A DNA stretch of 64,000 bases from Natrinema ejinorense (GTDB lineage: Archaea > Halobacteriota > Halobacteria > Halobacteriales > Natrialbaceae), in assembly GCF_002494345.1 (NCBI RefSeq), contig NZ_NXNI01000001.1:3720001-3784000 (forward strand), in the 5' to 3' direction. Shown here one piece after another: positions 28,147-37,136 of the stretch (positions are counted from its first letter, which is position 1; each line of letters begins with the position of its first letter). A program made the position numbers and the translations under genes. The notes beneath the pieces are model-generated. The model was not told the origin of the DNA. It saw only the letters and a program-made list of their open reading frames with translations, and ran no database searches.

Positions 28147-31100
28147 ATGCAGCGCTCACCGACGTACCGCACCAACCGCGGCCTGTTCTCGACGCGCTAC
28201 CTCGAGGAACGGCTGCCCGAGACGAACGCCTGGGACGCGGTCGACGAGGGCGAGCTTCGGGCGGCCTACGACGACCTCAGAACTCGATTGGCGGAGACGG
28301 AGGGGGCGTCGGCTCGAAGCGACGCCGCGCGAACCGAGCGGTTCGTCCGATCGGTGTTTCGGACCCTCGAAATCCCGTTTGCAGTCGACGAGGGCTCCGA
28401 TCGAACCGATCCGCGGCCCGACTACGGTTTCTTCCGCTCCGCGTCGGCGGCCCGCGCCGCGTCCGGTCGACGGCAGTCCGGCGGCGAGTTGTATGCGGAT
28501 GCGGTTGCCGTCGCTCACTCGACGCGATGGGGACGCCCGCTCGGTGGACACGCGAGCGGCGAGTGGACGCGCGCGTTCGATCCCAGCCATCGGCTCTCCG
28601 CGTCGTTCCGGGAGACGGCCACCGAGTGGGCCCTGCTCACCAACGGGAAACGGTGGCGGCTCTATCACGCGTCGACGGGCAGCCGGTTGGATGCCTACTA
28701 CGAGATCGACCTTCCGACGCTCCTGGAAACGGGCGATCTCGAGGCGTTCAGGTATTTCTACTGTTTCTTTCGCCACGAGGCGTTTCTCGAGGCTCCCGAC
28801 GGCGAGTCGTTTCTCGACGCGGCGGTCCGCGAGAGCGACGCGTTCGCACGCGAGCTCGTCGCGGCTCTCGAGGAAAACGCCGCCGAGGCGCTCGCGGTGC
28901 TCGCCGAGGGGTTCCGCCGGCACCCCGACAACGATCTCGGCGAGAGCGACCTCGAATCGCTTTTCGAGGGGGCGCTCGTCTACCTGTATCGTCTGTTGAT
29001 CGTCCAGTACGCCGAGGCGACCGGCCACGAACCGTTCGAAGCGACCGACGCGAGTGGTGAGCGATCGGGACGCCACAGCGCGCTCGAGCAGGTGATCGCC
29101 ACGGACCGTGACGACGGCACCTCGACTGACGGTGACTGCCAGCGCGCGCTCCAGTCGCGTCTGGACGACCTGTTTCGAACTATCGGTTCGGGGGCCCGAT
29201 CGCGTGAGGGGTCCGAGACGGCACTCTCCCCGCCGGCATATCCGGGCTGGCTGTTCCGCACTGCTCCCAGCGCGGATGACAGACAGGAACTGCGATTCCT
29301 CGCGACCCATTCGATCGGTGATGCCGCCCTCGAGCGGGTCGTCGAGTTGCTCACCCGACGGCCGGCTCCGGCCGGCGAGGGAACGACGACCATCGACTAC
29401 GCCTCGCTCGATGGACGCCACCTCGGGAGCCTCTACGAGCGGTTGCTCGAGTACGAACTCGCCCTCGCCGGGGAGTCGCTGACGCTCGAGGCAGCGGAGT
29501 ACGGAGCCACCGGGGTCGCCGCGAGCGTCGAAGCGGGCGAGGTGTACGTGACGACTGGCAGCGGCGACCGGAAGGCGACGGGGTCGTACTACACGCCCGA
29601 GCACGTCGTCTCCTACGTCGTCGAGCGGACGCTCGAGCCCCTCGTCGACGACGTCCGCGAGGAGACGCGGGCACGGGACGCTCCGGGCGAGCCCGGGTTC
29701 GCCGCGGCGTTTACCGACCGGCTCCTCGAGGTAACCGTGCTCGATCCGACGATGGGGACGGGCCACTTCCTGACACACGCCGTCGAGTTCCTCGCTCGGG
29801 AGCTCGTCGCCGCACACGCGACGCGGGCGGATCGTGAGGCCGTCGCCGACGAACGCGACGTTCACTGGGCGCGCCGAGCGGTCGCCTCGCGGTGTGTCTA
29901 CGGCGTCGACTGTGATCCGCTGGCGGTCGAACTGGCGCGGACGTCGCTGTGGCTGCGGACGCGTGGCGCTGGTGGCTCCCTCGAGTCACTCCAGCGCCAC
30001 TTGCAGACCGGGAACGCGCTCGTGGGAACCAGCCCCGATCGCGAGATCCCGCGTCCCGATCGCGAGCGGCCGGACGGCTGCGACAGCACGGCGATGGCGG
30101 GGGATTCGCCGGCGGGCGACGCGTGGAACCGGCGTCGAGACCGGCTCGAGGCGACGGCGAACGTCCGGACGGCACGCGAGTTCGGGCTGGACGGCGTTCC
30201 GGACGACGCCGTCGAACGGGTAGCGTCCGCGGTCGACGACGACGAGGCGTGGACCCGGCTCGCTGGCACGGGGTGGTTCCAAACGGCGCAGTCGTGGGCC
30301 GACATCGAACGGTGTTTTCACTGGCCGCTGGCGTTCCCGGAGGTGTGTGATGACGGCGGCGGGGCCGAAATCGGCGGAAGCGGGTTCGACGCGATCGTCG
30401 GGAATCCGCCGTGGGTCGCCACGGCGGGTCGGAGCGACACGAGCGCGAGCATGGGGACGGAGCTTCGATCCTATCTCGCCAGTACGTTCGAGGCCACCGA
30501 GAACCAGTTCGACCTCGCCGTCGCGTTCTACGAGCAGGCGATCCGGCAGTCCCACGACGGCCGCGTCGGCATCGTCGTCCCCGATTCGATCCTCACCCGC
30601 GAGGGGAACGAACCGATTCGGGAGTTCGTCCTCGAGAACGCGTCGCTGTCGCGAATCGTCCGGATCGGGACCGCGTTCCCGGACGCCGAAACGGGGGCGG
30701 TCGTCTGCATCAGCGGCGACGACGACGGCGGGGTCCGCTGTGCGGATGCGAGCGATCGGACGATGCTGGCGTCGCTTTCGTACACCGTGATTCCCGAGCG
30801 GGTTTTCGAACAGCGTGGTTCGACCCGGTTTCTGCTCTCCCTCGACGAGGAGGCGCGATCGATCCTGGAAACGGTCGACCGACGACCGCCGCTCGCGGCG
30901 TTCGCGACGGTTTCGCGGGGCGAAGAGAGTAGCAAGCGGGCCCCACATCTGTCCTCGAGTCAGCAGCGATCGGGGGACAGTCGGCCGATCGCACCCGGGA
31001 GCGCGGTGTGTCGCTACGGGATCGACGCGGACGACCTCCGCTATATCCGAGCGGCCGACGTCGCGAAAGACGAGGGGCAGTATCGCGGTCCGAAACTCGT

Positions 31101-32004
31101 CTTCAGACAGACCAGCGATTCGCTCGTCGGGACCTACGACGCGACCGACCTGGTCACGATCAAGTCGGCGTACACCATCCACACCGGATCGGGCTCGAGC
31201 GACGAACTCAAACACGTGCTCGGCGTGCTGAACTCGCCGCTGTTGAACTTCTATCACCACTACACGCACGCCGCGTACCGATCCGTCTTCCCCCAGATCA
31301 ACCAGTCGACGTTCGAAGCGTTTCCCATCGCGATCGAGGAGGGGCCGGATCCGGCACTCGTCGAGGCAGTCGACGACCGACTCGAGCGGACGGCCGAGCG
31401 ATCGGCGATCTCGCGGAACGTCCTCGACTATCTGGGACAGTACGAAGATGGCGCGTCACTGGGGTCCCTCTCGGGTTGTCGCCCCGTCGCGGGCGTCGGG
31501 GCGACCAAACTCGCCGCCACGACCACGGAGTGGGCCGATCTTCGACTCGGAACGATCGACGTGACAGCGGAGGGTCGGTCGATCGCGCTGTCGGCGAGCG
31601 TTCGATACAAACCCGACGAACGCGGTCTCGATACCGATCAGTGGGGGTACACGGAGACCGAGCCGATTCCGGCGCTCGAACTCGGTGGCAACGACGCCGA
31701 ACGGCGATTGCTCGTCGAGAGCTTCCTCCCCGCTGCCGTCGACAGGGCTCGTGGGTTCGCCGGGTTCAGAAAACCCGCGACCAAAACGATCTCGCCACTC
31801 GAGCGCCTCGAGGCGGTGAGACTCCCTCGCCTCGAGGACGTCGTGGACGGGCTACGCGCGTTCGGAGGGCGCCGCGCCCGCGCCCGACGACTGGACGAGC
31901 GGATCGCGGAACTCGATCGTCGGATCGCCGATCGGGTGTTCGATCTCTACGGGATCGCCCCCGAGAGCCGGGAACGGATTCGCCGCGAATTCGGGGGTCG
32001 CTGA
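28147..32004 (+). CDS. Eco57I/type IIG-like DNA adenine methyltransferase, nuclease motif degenerate
   Basis: 1285 residues. N-terminal region (to about 230) has the PD-(D/E)xK layout: RPDYGFF near residue 88 and AVAVAHSTRWGRPLG near residues 116-130, then WALLTNGKRWRLYH. In relatives the second motif is A(E/D)AKRWGRPL; here Asp/Glu and Lys have become His and Thr. Helicase-free linker, then YYTPEHVVSYV (residue about 480), motif I LDPTMGTGHF near 531 and motif IV GNPPW near 752, an N6-adenine methylase pair. The C-terminus has a TaqI-like specificity region with NSPLLNFYHHY and QINQSTFEAFPI. No partner restriction, specificity or BREX/DISARM genes flank it. Confidence 0.9.
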   Translation: MQRSPTYRTNRGLFSTRYLEERLPETNAWDAVDEGELRAAYDDLRTRLAETEGASARSDAARTERFVRSVFRTLEIPFAVDEGSDRTDPRPDYGFFRSASAARAASGRRQSGGELYADAVAVAHSTRWGRPLGGHASGEWTRAFDPSHRLSASFRETATEWALLTNGKRWRLYHASTGSRLDAYYEIDLPTLLETGDLEAFRYFYCFFRHEAFLEAPDGESFLDAAVRESDAFARELVAALEENAAEALAVLAEGFRRHPDNDLGESDLESLFEGALVYLYRLLIVQYAEATGHEPFEATDASGERSGRHSALEQVIATDRDDGTSTDGDCQRALQSRLDDLFRTIGSGARSREGSETALSPPAYPGWLFRTAPSADDRQELRFLATHSIGDAALERVVELLTRRPAPAGEGTTTIDYASLDGRHLGSLYERLLEYELALAGESLTLEAAEYGATGVAASVEAGEVYVTTGSGDRKATGSYYTPEHVVSYVVERTLEPLVDDVREETRARDAPGEPGFAAAFTDRLLEVTVLDPTMGTGHFLTHAVEFLARELVAAHATRADREAVADERDVHWARRAVASRCVYGVDCDPLAVELARTSLWLRTRGAGGSLESLQRHLQTGNALVGTSPDREIPRPDRERPDGCDSTAMAGDSPAGDAWNRRRDRLEATANVRTAREFGLDGVPDDAVERVASAVDDDEAWTRLAGTGWFQTAQSWADIERCFHWPLAFPEVCDDGGGAEIGGSGFDAIVGNPPWVATAGRSDTSASMGTELRSYLASTFEATENQFDLAVAFYEQAIRQSHDGRVGIVVPDSILTREGNEPIREFVLENASLSRIVRIGTAFPDAETGAVVCISGDDDGGVRCADASDRTMLASLSYTVIPERVFEQRGSTRFLLSLDEEARSILETVDRRPPLAAFATVSRGEESSKRAPHLSSSQQRSGDSRPIAPGSAVCRYGIDADDLRYIRAADVAKDEGQYRGPKLVFRQTSDSLVGTYDATDLVTIKSAYTIHTGSGSSDELKHVLGVLNSPLLNFYHHYTHAAYRSVFPQINQSTFEAFPIAIEEGPDPALVEAVDDRLERTAERSAISRNVLDYLGQYEDGASLGSLSGCRPVAGVGATKLAATTTEWADLRLGTIDVTAEGRSIALSASVRYKPDERGLDTDQWGYTETEPIPALELGGNDAERRLLVESFLPAAVDRARGFAGFRKPATKTISPLERLEAVRLPRLEDVVDGLRAFGGRRARARRLDERIAELDRRIADRVFDLYGIAPESRERIRREFGGR

Positions 32005-32147
32005 CTCCGGAACGGGCTGGGTCACGGTCGTCGACCGGCACGGACGGAAGGATTCTTCACCGGGTACACTTATACAGGGGGTATGCCCGAAACAGGATCG
32101 GTCGTGGCCACAGCACCGGCGAGTTCGCAAACGGATCGTGATACCCC

Positions 32148-34268
32148 GTGACCGACGATGCGGTGGCGGAGCTGGATCGACGAACGGTCCTCAGTGCGGT
32201 CGCCGGACTCGGTGGGGTCGCCGTTGCCGGCTGTTCGGCGTTCGAGCGGGAGACCGACGGGCAGACGACCCAGGTCGACGCGGACAGGGCTCGAGCGTTA
32301 GCGACGCGGTTCGCCCCGTCGTTCTATTTCGATACCCACGAGCCGTGGTTTCCGACGGATCCACGACCGTATAGCAGCGAACGCGACGGCGAGACGGTGG
32401 TCACTGGATTCGACGCCTTCGACGGCTACCACGAACGGTACAGTGATGGCGAGCCGCCGAACCCGACGGTGTTCTATCACGCCGTCGAGTACGAGGAGTC
32501 GCCGCTGGCAGTCGTCCAGTTCTGGTGTTACTCGGCGTTCGATCAGTTCACGACCAATTTCCACTGGCACGACTGGGAGGTACTTCACGTCTTCGTCGAT
32601 ACGGAGACCGAGGGGCCCCAACTGTACGTCGCCAGCTCCCACTCCCGAACCGTTCCCAACAACGAGTTTCTGGATCCCGAGCCCGACATGACGCCCCGAA
32701 TCCTCTCGGAACTGGGCTCGCACTCGAGTGCGCTTTCGGTCAACGACGTAGCCGACCGCTTCCAGCGGGTCGCCGTCGAGGACCTGCTCGCAGACATCAC
32801 GAACACGGCTCTCGAGGGGATCGAGGACCTCGCCGATATCCCGCTGGCCTACGGGCTGCCACGCGACGAGGGATCGACGCTTCCCTATCTCGTCCCGGAG
32901 TACGAGGGCCAACCGATATACGATCACGAGAAGTTGCCGTCCGTCACCCGCGAGTCGCTGATCACCGACGAGCTAACCGTCCGTTCGTTCGACGCACTGA
33001 CGTCACCGCCGACTGATCTCCCGGCGCGGGAAACTGGACTCGTCTTCCAGCACCGTGATCGGACGGGCGAGGCCGACATCGAGTACGAGCTGGTTCCGAG
33101 CGCCGATCTCGAGCATATCACGGCGTTTACCGGGCCACAGTTGAGCTTCGAGTTCTCGGTTCCGGATCAGGTCGAAGACGCCCTCGCTGGCCATCTCACG
33201 ACGACGGGGACGCCGTGGAGCCAGCCTCGCTACGAGAACCCGGCGGCGGACATCTCCGTCCCGACCCATCGAACGGCCCTGGCCGATCGGTACGATGCCA
33301 TCGGCGAGGCCGCACCGATCAACACCGTCGTCAGCCGCGTTACGGAAACGATCACGGCCGAGGACGCACCAGCCGACGAAGGCCTGACCACGACCGACAC
33401 GAGCCTCGAGGCGGTCGCCCTGCTCGAAAGCGATCCCGAGGCGGTCCCGACGTTCGGCGGCGTCGCCGTCGTACAGGGTGTTCCGGCCGGTGACCATCGA
33501 CTGACGGTCAACAGTGCCGGTCGCGCGCCACACAGCGAGCGAGTCTCCGTTTCGGCGGCCGGAACCACGACGGTTGCCGGCGTCGACGGCGAGATCCCGC
33601 TGGTCGCTCGCGACCGGGCGACGAAACTCGAGGTCGGCGACGAGACGGCGGCGACCGATCTCGCGGCGGTGGCCGTCGAAGACGATTTCGCCGGGCGACT
33701 GTACGAGTCGTCGGTCGACGGGAGCGACGCCGTTTACGTTCACGACGGCGGAGCCTACACGACCGAGGTTCGGGACGGCGACGACGCCATCGGGGCCTAT
33801 CGGGTCAACCCGGATCCCGGGGCCAAAGGGGCGGTTCGCATCGAGCGGCCGGAGACCGGGAAAGCCTCGCTCGCCGAGTTCGTGGTGGACGTCGCCGAGG
33901 AGACCAGGGCGGCGGTCGCGGCCCTCGGCGACGACGAAGCGGGTGGCAGTGGTCCGACCGACGATGACGACACAGCGGACGATGCCACCGACGAAAGCCG
34001 TGGCTCCTCGAACGCCGTCACCGGACTCGAGCGCGCTCTCGCGGCCGTGGTCGACGCTGCACGGCGAGCCGCCGAACGCGCACGCGATGGGGACCGAGGC
34101 AACGCCGACAGACAACTCGAGACCGTACTCGAGCGACTCGAGCGCGTGTCGGAGCGACTCGCCGAGGCCCGTGACGAGGTGCCCGAGTCGCTCTCGAACG
34201 CATCAGAGAACCGACTCGAGCAAGCGACACGCCGTTCCGAACAGGCGAAGGAAGCCACGAAACTCTAA
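32148..34268 (+). CDS. Large Tat lipoprotein with Vps62-like domain
   Basis: 706 residues from a GTG. The signal DRRTVLSAVAGLGGVAVAG ending in Cys is twin-arginine plus lipobox, so the protein is anchored outside the membrane. The next 200 residues (ALATRFAPSFYFDTHEPWF, NPTVFYHAVEYEESPLAVV, FWCYSAF, NFHWHDWEVLHVFVD, GPQLYVASSHSR) resemble the Vps62/DUF946 domain, whose function is unknown. The middle is beta-rich with an Ig-like segment (TFGGVAVVQGVPAGDHRL), and the end is a long amphipathic coiled coil (residues about 620-706). A 22-codon frame upstream overlaps by GTGA but is not predicted to be transcribed. Confidence 0.72.
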   Translation: MTDDAVAELDRRTVLSAVAGLGGVAVAGCSAFERETDGQTTQVDADRARALATRFAPSFYFDTHEPWFPTDPRPYSSERDGETVVTGFDAFDGYHERYSDGEPPNPTVFYHAVEYEESPLAVVQFWCYSAFDQFTTNFHWHDWEVLHVFVDTETEGPQLYVASSHSRTVPNNEFLDPEPDMTPRILSELGSHSSALSVNDVADRFQRVAVEDLLADITNTALEGIEDLADIPLAYGLPRDEGSTLPYLVPEYEGQPIYDHEKLPSVTRESLITDELTVRSFDALTSPPTDLPARETGLVFQHRDRTGEADIEYELVPSADLEHITAFTGPQLSFEFSVPDQVEDALAGHLTTTGTPWSQPRYENPAADISVPTHRTALADRYDAIGEAAPINTVVSRVTETITAEDAPADEGLTTTDTSLEAVALLESDPEAVPTFGGVAVVQGVPAGDHRLTVNSAGRAPHSERVSVSAAGTTTVAGVDGEIPLVARDRATKLEVGDETAATDLAAVAVEDDFAGRLYESSVDGSDAVYVHDGGAYTTEVRDGDDAIGAYRVNPDPGAKGAVRIERPETGKASLAEFVVDVAEETRAAVAALGDDEAGGSGPTDDDDTADDATDESRGSSNAVTGLERALAAVVDAARRAAERARDGDRGNADRQLETVLERLERVSERLAEARDEVPESLSNASENRLEQATRRSEQAKEATKL

Positions 34269-34410
34269 CGAGTCTCACTGGCGAGCGCAGTCCTCGAGAC
34301 CGACGATCCGCAGACCGCCGTCTACGAGAACTCGATCGTTGGCTACGCGTAACCCTGGGTACTTTCCCCATGGGTGTCGTTGACACAGTACATCGAGTGG
34401 ATCAATTTCA

Positions 34411-34629
34411 GTGACACGATCGAACGACGATAGAGAGAAGGCGGCCGGTATTTGTAACAACTGCGGTGAACTCTTCACGGTGTGGGCCCAGCAGGACGGG
34501 AGTATCCGACCGGTGAGCCCCCACAACGCCTGTTCGTGTGAGGCCCCGTCTCCACGGGTCGTCGACGAGAACGAAATCTTCGACGACGAGGTCTCCGGAG
34601 GGGAGGAGAGGAGGGATTCCGGCACTTGA
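34411..34629 (+). CDS. Small zinc-ribbon protein
   Basis: 72 residues from GTG. GICNNCGELFTVWAQQDGSI with SPHNACSCEAPSP gives four cysteines in CxxC and CxC arrangement, enough for one zinc site. The remainder is acidic and probably disordered. Similar small CNNCG proteins are frequent in haloarchaea, unassigned. No neighbour suggests a role. Confidence 0.6.
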   Translation: MTRSNDDREKAAGICNNCGELFTVWAQQDGSIRPVSPHNACSCEAPSPRVVDENEIFDDEVSGGEERRDSGT

Positions 34630-34934
34630 TCCAGTCGTCTCGTTCGATCCGAGTCGGGAACCGGACTGGCTCGGCCCAGAATCCCGGCAGCTAATTGGAC
34701 ACTCTCAGTGGGAATGCCTGTCCGTGACGGGCGATCGGCTGATCGAGACTGTACTCCCGAGTTCTCGTGTTACGACGTGGGAACAGCGGGCCGGCGCAGA
34801 TGGCGAACAGATGTGAGACGGTCGCGCTCACCACGTTCGCGCGCTGCGACTCGCGTGTGCGACTCTTTGTGGCTACAGTTTCCACGCACCGCAGACTCGT
34901 CGCTCCGTTCGTCGTCGTAAAATGCGGGAGAAAG
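34630..34934. other. Gene-free interval with a fragment of tRNA-Pro
   Basis: No supported gene. GGGCCGGCGCAGAT at 34788-34801 repeats 14 bases of the tRNA-Pro 3' end (34936-34949) in direct orientation, 148 bp away. Nothing else was recognised. Confidence 0.5.
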
Positions 34935-35007
34935 TGGGCCGGCGCAGATTCGAACTGCGGTTACGGCCACCCGAAGGCCGAAGGATACCAAGCTACCCCA
35001 CCGGCCC
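34935..35007 (-). tRNA. tRNA-Pro (anticodon CGG)
   Basis: 73 nt. The acceptor stem GGGCCGG pairs perfectly with CCGGCCC, with discriminator A. The anticodon stem CGGCC/GGCCG holds the loop TTCGGGT, anticodon CGG, reading CCG. The D-arm is GGGTAGCTTGGTATCC, and the T-arm CGCAG-TTCGAAT-CTGCG. No intron and no encoded CCA. This is the least common proline isoacceptor by codon use in many organisms but CCG is frequent in this GC-rich genome. Confidence 0.98.
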
Positions 35008-35110
35008 GCATGTCGAGTGTACGCGTCCGGTCGTTTAACGCTTCCGAAACCCACCGTCGGACCGCCCGAGGGGACGCCGATCCCTCGAGCCCAATCCCCC
35101 GGAAACACCC

Positions 35111-35713
35111 TCAAAACCGCTCGTAGCCGTCCGTATCGAGATAGTGGTGGACGACCGTGATCGCCTGATCCGCGTGCAGTAATTCGGGTCCGAGTCGAAG
35201 CCGCCGGTCGGCGAACGCCTCGAGGACCGTCGTTTCGTCGTCGCTGAAGTCACGGTGATCCGACAACACGAAGATCGGATCTGCGAGTGCGTCTTTCCCC
35301 ACGTCGACGACCGCCTCGCCGTCCTCGTGGAGCTGGACGATCGGCCCGTCGTCGGCGATTGCCTCGAGTGTGGCCTCGAACCCGCGACGGTAGAGTTCGA
35401 TCCCGGGGCTGGGTTCGGCGGGCAGTGCACCGATCGCGTCGTCGCGGTGCTCGAGGGCCGTGCGAACGAGCGCGGCGGTGCTTCGCTCGTCGGGATTGAG
35501 TCGCCGGAGGTCGCTCCCGTCGAAGGTGATCGTGAACTCGTCCTGGACGATCAGGTGGACGCGAACGGCCTCGCGGATCCCATGAGAGGTGACGAACGAC
35601 GCGGTGATCGACCGGCAGAGGGCGTCGAGACGGCCGGCACCGCCTGCGAGGTCGTCGAGCGAGAAGTTCCCGTCGGTGGGCACGTCGTGACCGATGAGTA
35701 CGAACTGGCGCAT
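35111..35713 (-). CDS. trmY: tRNA pseudouridine(54) N1-methyltransferase TrmY
   Basis: 200 residues, complete. TrmY transfers a methyl group from SAM to N1 of pseudouridine-54 in the T-loop of archaeal tRNA, acting after Pus10. The N-terminus MRQFVLIGHDVPTDGNFSLD is the signature start, followed by GRLDALCRSITASFVTSHGI, LHEDGEAVVDVG and the SPOUT knot end PIFVLSDHRDFSDDE. A gene for Pus10 lies 3.4 kb downstream, fitting the same modification path. It is next to tRNA-Pro on the same strand, about 100 bp apart. Confidence 0.95.
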   Translation of the reverse strand: MRQFVLIGHDVPTDGNFSLDDLAGGAGRLDALCRSITASFVTSHGIREAVRVHLIVQDEFTITFDGSDLRRLNPDERSTAALVRTALEHRDDAIGALPAEPSPGIELYRRGFEATLEAIADDGPIVQLHEDGEAVVDVGKDALADPIFVLSDHRDFSDDETTVLEAFADRRLRLGPELLHADQAITVVHHYLDTDGYERF

Positions 35714-35815
35714 AGGGACGCAACGGCGACGGTCGGAATAGCTCCCACGATTCGTCTCGAGCGGCTTCGACGCGTATAGTCCACGCTATATTGGGTGGAA
35801 CTGTAAATACTATCT

Positions 35816-36097
35816 GTGCTTAAAGTGCAGGGCGTCGCGGCCGTCGATGGGTGCTCGAGGAGCGACCGGGGACGGCCCTACGAGCAGGTCGAGACGGACG
35901 CGATGATCGACCTGTTCGAACACGCTGTCGCGAACGATCGAGACATCGATTTCGAGTTCACGGTCGACGACTATACGGTCGTCGTCACGAGTGAGGGGAC
36001 CGTCCCTGTCCCCGATGGCTCGTCCGGCACCGAACTCCGGTCGAGTGAGCGATCGAGGTCAAACGTTCGGTCGGCGCTCGAGGACGACCCGGGCTAG
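35816..36097 (+). CDS. Short HalOD1-like protein
   Basis: 93 residues from GTG. The central part, DAMIDLFEHAVANDRDIDFE and TVDDYTVVVTSEGTVPV, looks like the second half of the HalOD1 output domain (a helix ending in LF, then two beta strands with a GTV turn); the usual N-terminal helix is missing. The tail is Ser/Arg-rich. CTATATT at 35785-35791 is centred 28 bp before the GTG, supporting leaderless translation from it. The 3' end overlaps the convergent membrane gene by 39 bp. Could be a decayed HalOD1 gene. Confidence 0.5.
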   Translation: MLKVQGVAAVDGCSRSDRGRPYEQVETDAMIDLFEHAVANDRDIDFEFTVDDYTVVVTSEGTVPVPDGSSGTELRSSERSRSNVRSALEDDPG

Positions 36098-36610
36098 CCC
36101 GAGTCCGGGCGCACCGTCGCGGTACCAGCTCACGACGGCGACGGCAAAGAGACCGAACTGGACCCACTCGTAGGTACCCATCGCGTAGTAGTGGAGGATC
36201 GCATCGAAAATGCCGGCCACGGGGTCTTCGGGTGGCTGTTCGAGGATCGGCCACAGGAGATACGACGCGCTCGCGAACTCCCCCGAGAGGACGCCGGGTG
36301 GCACGTCCGCGCAGAGATGCGAGCAGTAGCCGGCGAGAAATGCCATGCCAACCGCACGGCGCTCGAGTCGACCCGCGATGGCGCGGACGAGCGGAACGAG
36401 GACGGCGACGACGAGAAGCGAGTGTGAGAGGGTTCGACCGCCGGGCAAGAGCCCGAAATTCCACGCGAGGGGTTTGTCGATCAGGTCGGGCGTCTGTGAG
36501 CCGATCGCGAGCGCGATCGTCGGGATGGCACGCGGGGGGCTATCGAATCGGCGATGGGTCACAGCCGTGTACAGGAGATAGGCGACGGCGAGGTGTCCCC
36601 AGGGCCACAT
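36059..36610 (-). CDS. Membrane-bound metal-dependent hydrolase (YdjM/DUF457 family)
   Basis: 183 residues from MWPWGHLAVAYLLY; the frame continues 25 codons upstream without family likeness. Hydrophobic segments include AVAYLLYTAV, TIALAIGSQTPDLIDKPLAW, LLVVAVLVPLVRAIAGRL, GMAFLAGYCSHLCADVPPG and VQFGLFAVAVVSWY. The conserved charged sites of the family are present: WGHLA, SQTPDLIDK, RTLSHSLL and AGYCSHLCAD, whose His and Asp residues are thought to bind metal in the membrane. Physiological substrate is unknown. Start selected by the WPWGHL motif. Confidence 0.82.
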   Translation of the reverse strand: MWPWGHLAVAYLLYTAVTHRRFDSPPRAIPTIALAIGSQTPDLIDKPLAWNFGLLPGGRTLSHSLLVVAVLVPLVRAIAGRLERRAVGMAFLAGYCSHLCADVPPGVLSGEFASASYLLWPILEQPPEDPVAGIFDAILHYYAMGTYEWVQFGLFAVAVVSWYRDGAPGLGLARVVLERRPNV

Positions 36611-36718
36611 CCTGCGGGCGTACAGCGGAGACGGACATAGGCGCTTCGACTCGAACGTCGGTGGCCACTGCATAGGCATGGCCAACCGTTTCCCCCGTCT
36701 CCCGTATGCAGTGACTAC

Positions 36719-36904
36719 ATGGCAAAATCAGAGCCCTCGCAGTCGGGCGGCGACCGACGGTTGCTCGCGATGCTCGAGGGGCGGTCCTGTCACCACTGTT
36801 CGGAGGGCGAACTCGAGCGGGCAAGCTACAAGGACAACAGGGCGGTCATCTGTGACAGCTGTGGGACGCCACGGGTACAGCTCTGGTCGGTCCCGCTCGA
36901 TTAG
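36719..36904 (+). CDS. HVO_A0556-family zinc finger protein
   Basis: 61 residues. LLAMLEGRSCHHCSEGELER and VICDSCGTPRVQLW give the CxxC...CxxC ribbon. This matches the HVO_A0556 small zinc-finger family of haloarchaea, unassigned. Its stop TAG overlaps the stop of the convergent gene (TTAG), leaving no spacer. Confidence 0.82.
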   Translation: MAKSEPSQSGGDRRLLAMLEGRSCHHCSEGELERASYKDNRAVICDSCGTPRVQLWSVPLD

Positions 36905-37059
36905 CGCTCGAACGCATCGATCCAGCCCTCACTACTGCGAACGGCACACCAGTCGCTGTGGGCGTCGTAACAGCGCGAATCCATTGACTTGCCACAGCGA
37001 CACCAGTGTTGTGCGTCGCCGGGAACGGATCGGTGACAGAGCGGACAGCGCGTTTTCAT
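36901..37059 (-). CDS. Small Cys-rich zinc-binding protein
   Basis: 52 residues from MKTRCPLCHRSVPGD. Cysteines at CPLC, CRCGKSMDSRC and WCAV plus His residues allow two zinc sites. The longer frame has 27 upstream codons without likeness to small zinc proteins. Unknown function; it probably acts by binding RNA, DNA or protein. ACTACGTAC near 37088 could be its TATA-like element. It converges on the HVO_A0556-type gene with overlapping stop codons. Confidence 0.65.
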   Translation of the reverse strand: MKTRCPLCHRSVPGDAQHWCRCGKSMDSRCYDAHSDWCAVRSSEGWIDAFER

Positions 37060-37136
37060 GTGGGTCGATACCACGGGACTGTACGTAGTGCTTTTCTGCG
37101 CACAACTGACCAGTTCCGGAGTGGACCGGAACCGGC

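Noticed and set aside
26353-29865. Two long minus-strand frames of about 570-590 codons
   Set aside because: They mirror the acetolactate-synthase-like and methyltransferase genes and have Arg-rich, family-free sequence.
32083-32151. A 22-codon upstream frame ending in a GTGA overlap with the large lipoprotein gene
   Set aside because: The TATA-like CTTATAC at 32069-32075 places the transcript start near 32097, after the ATG of this frame, so it would not be translated.
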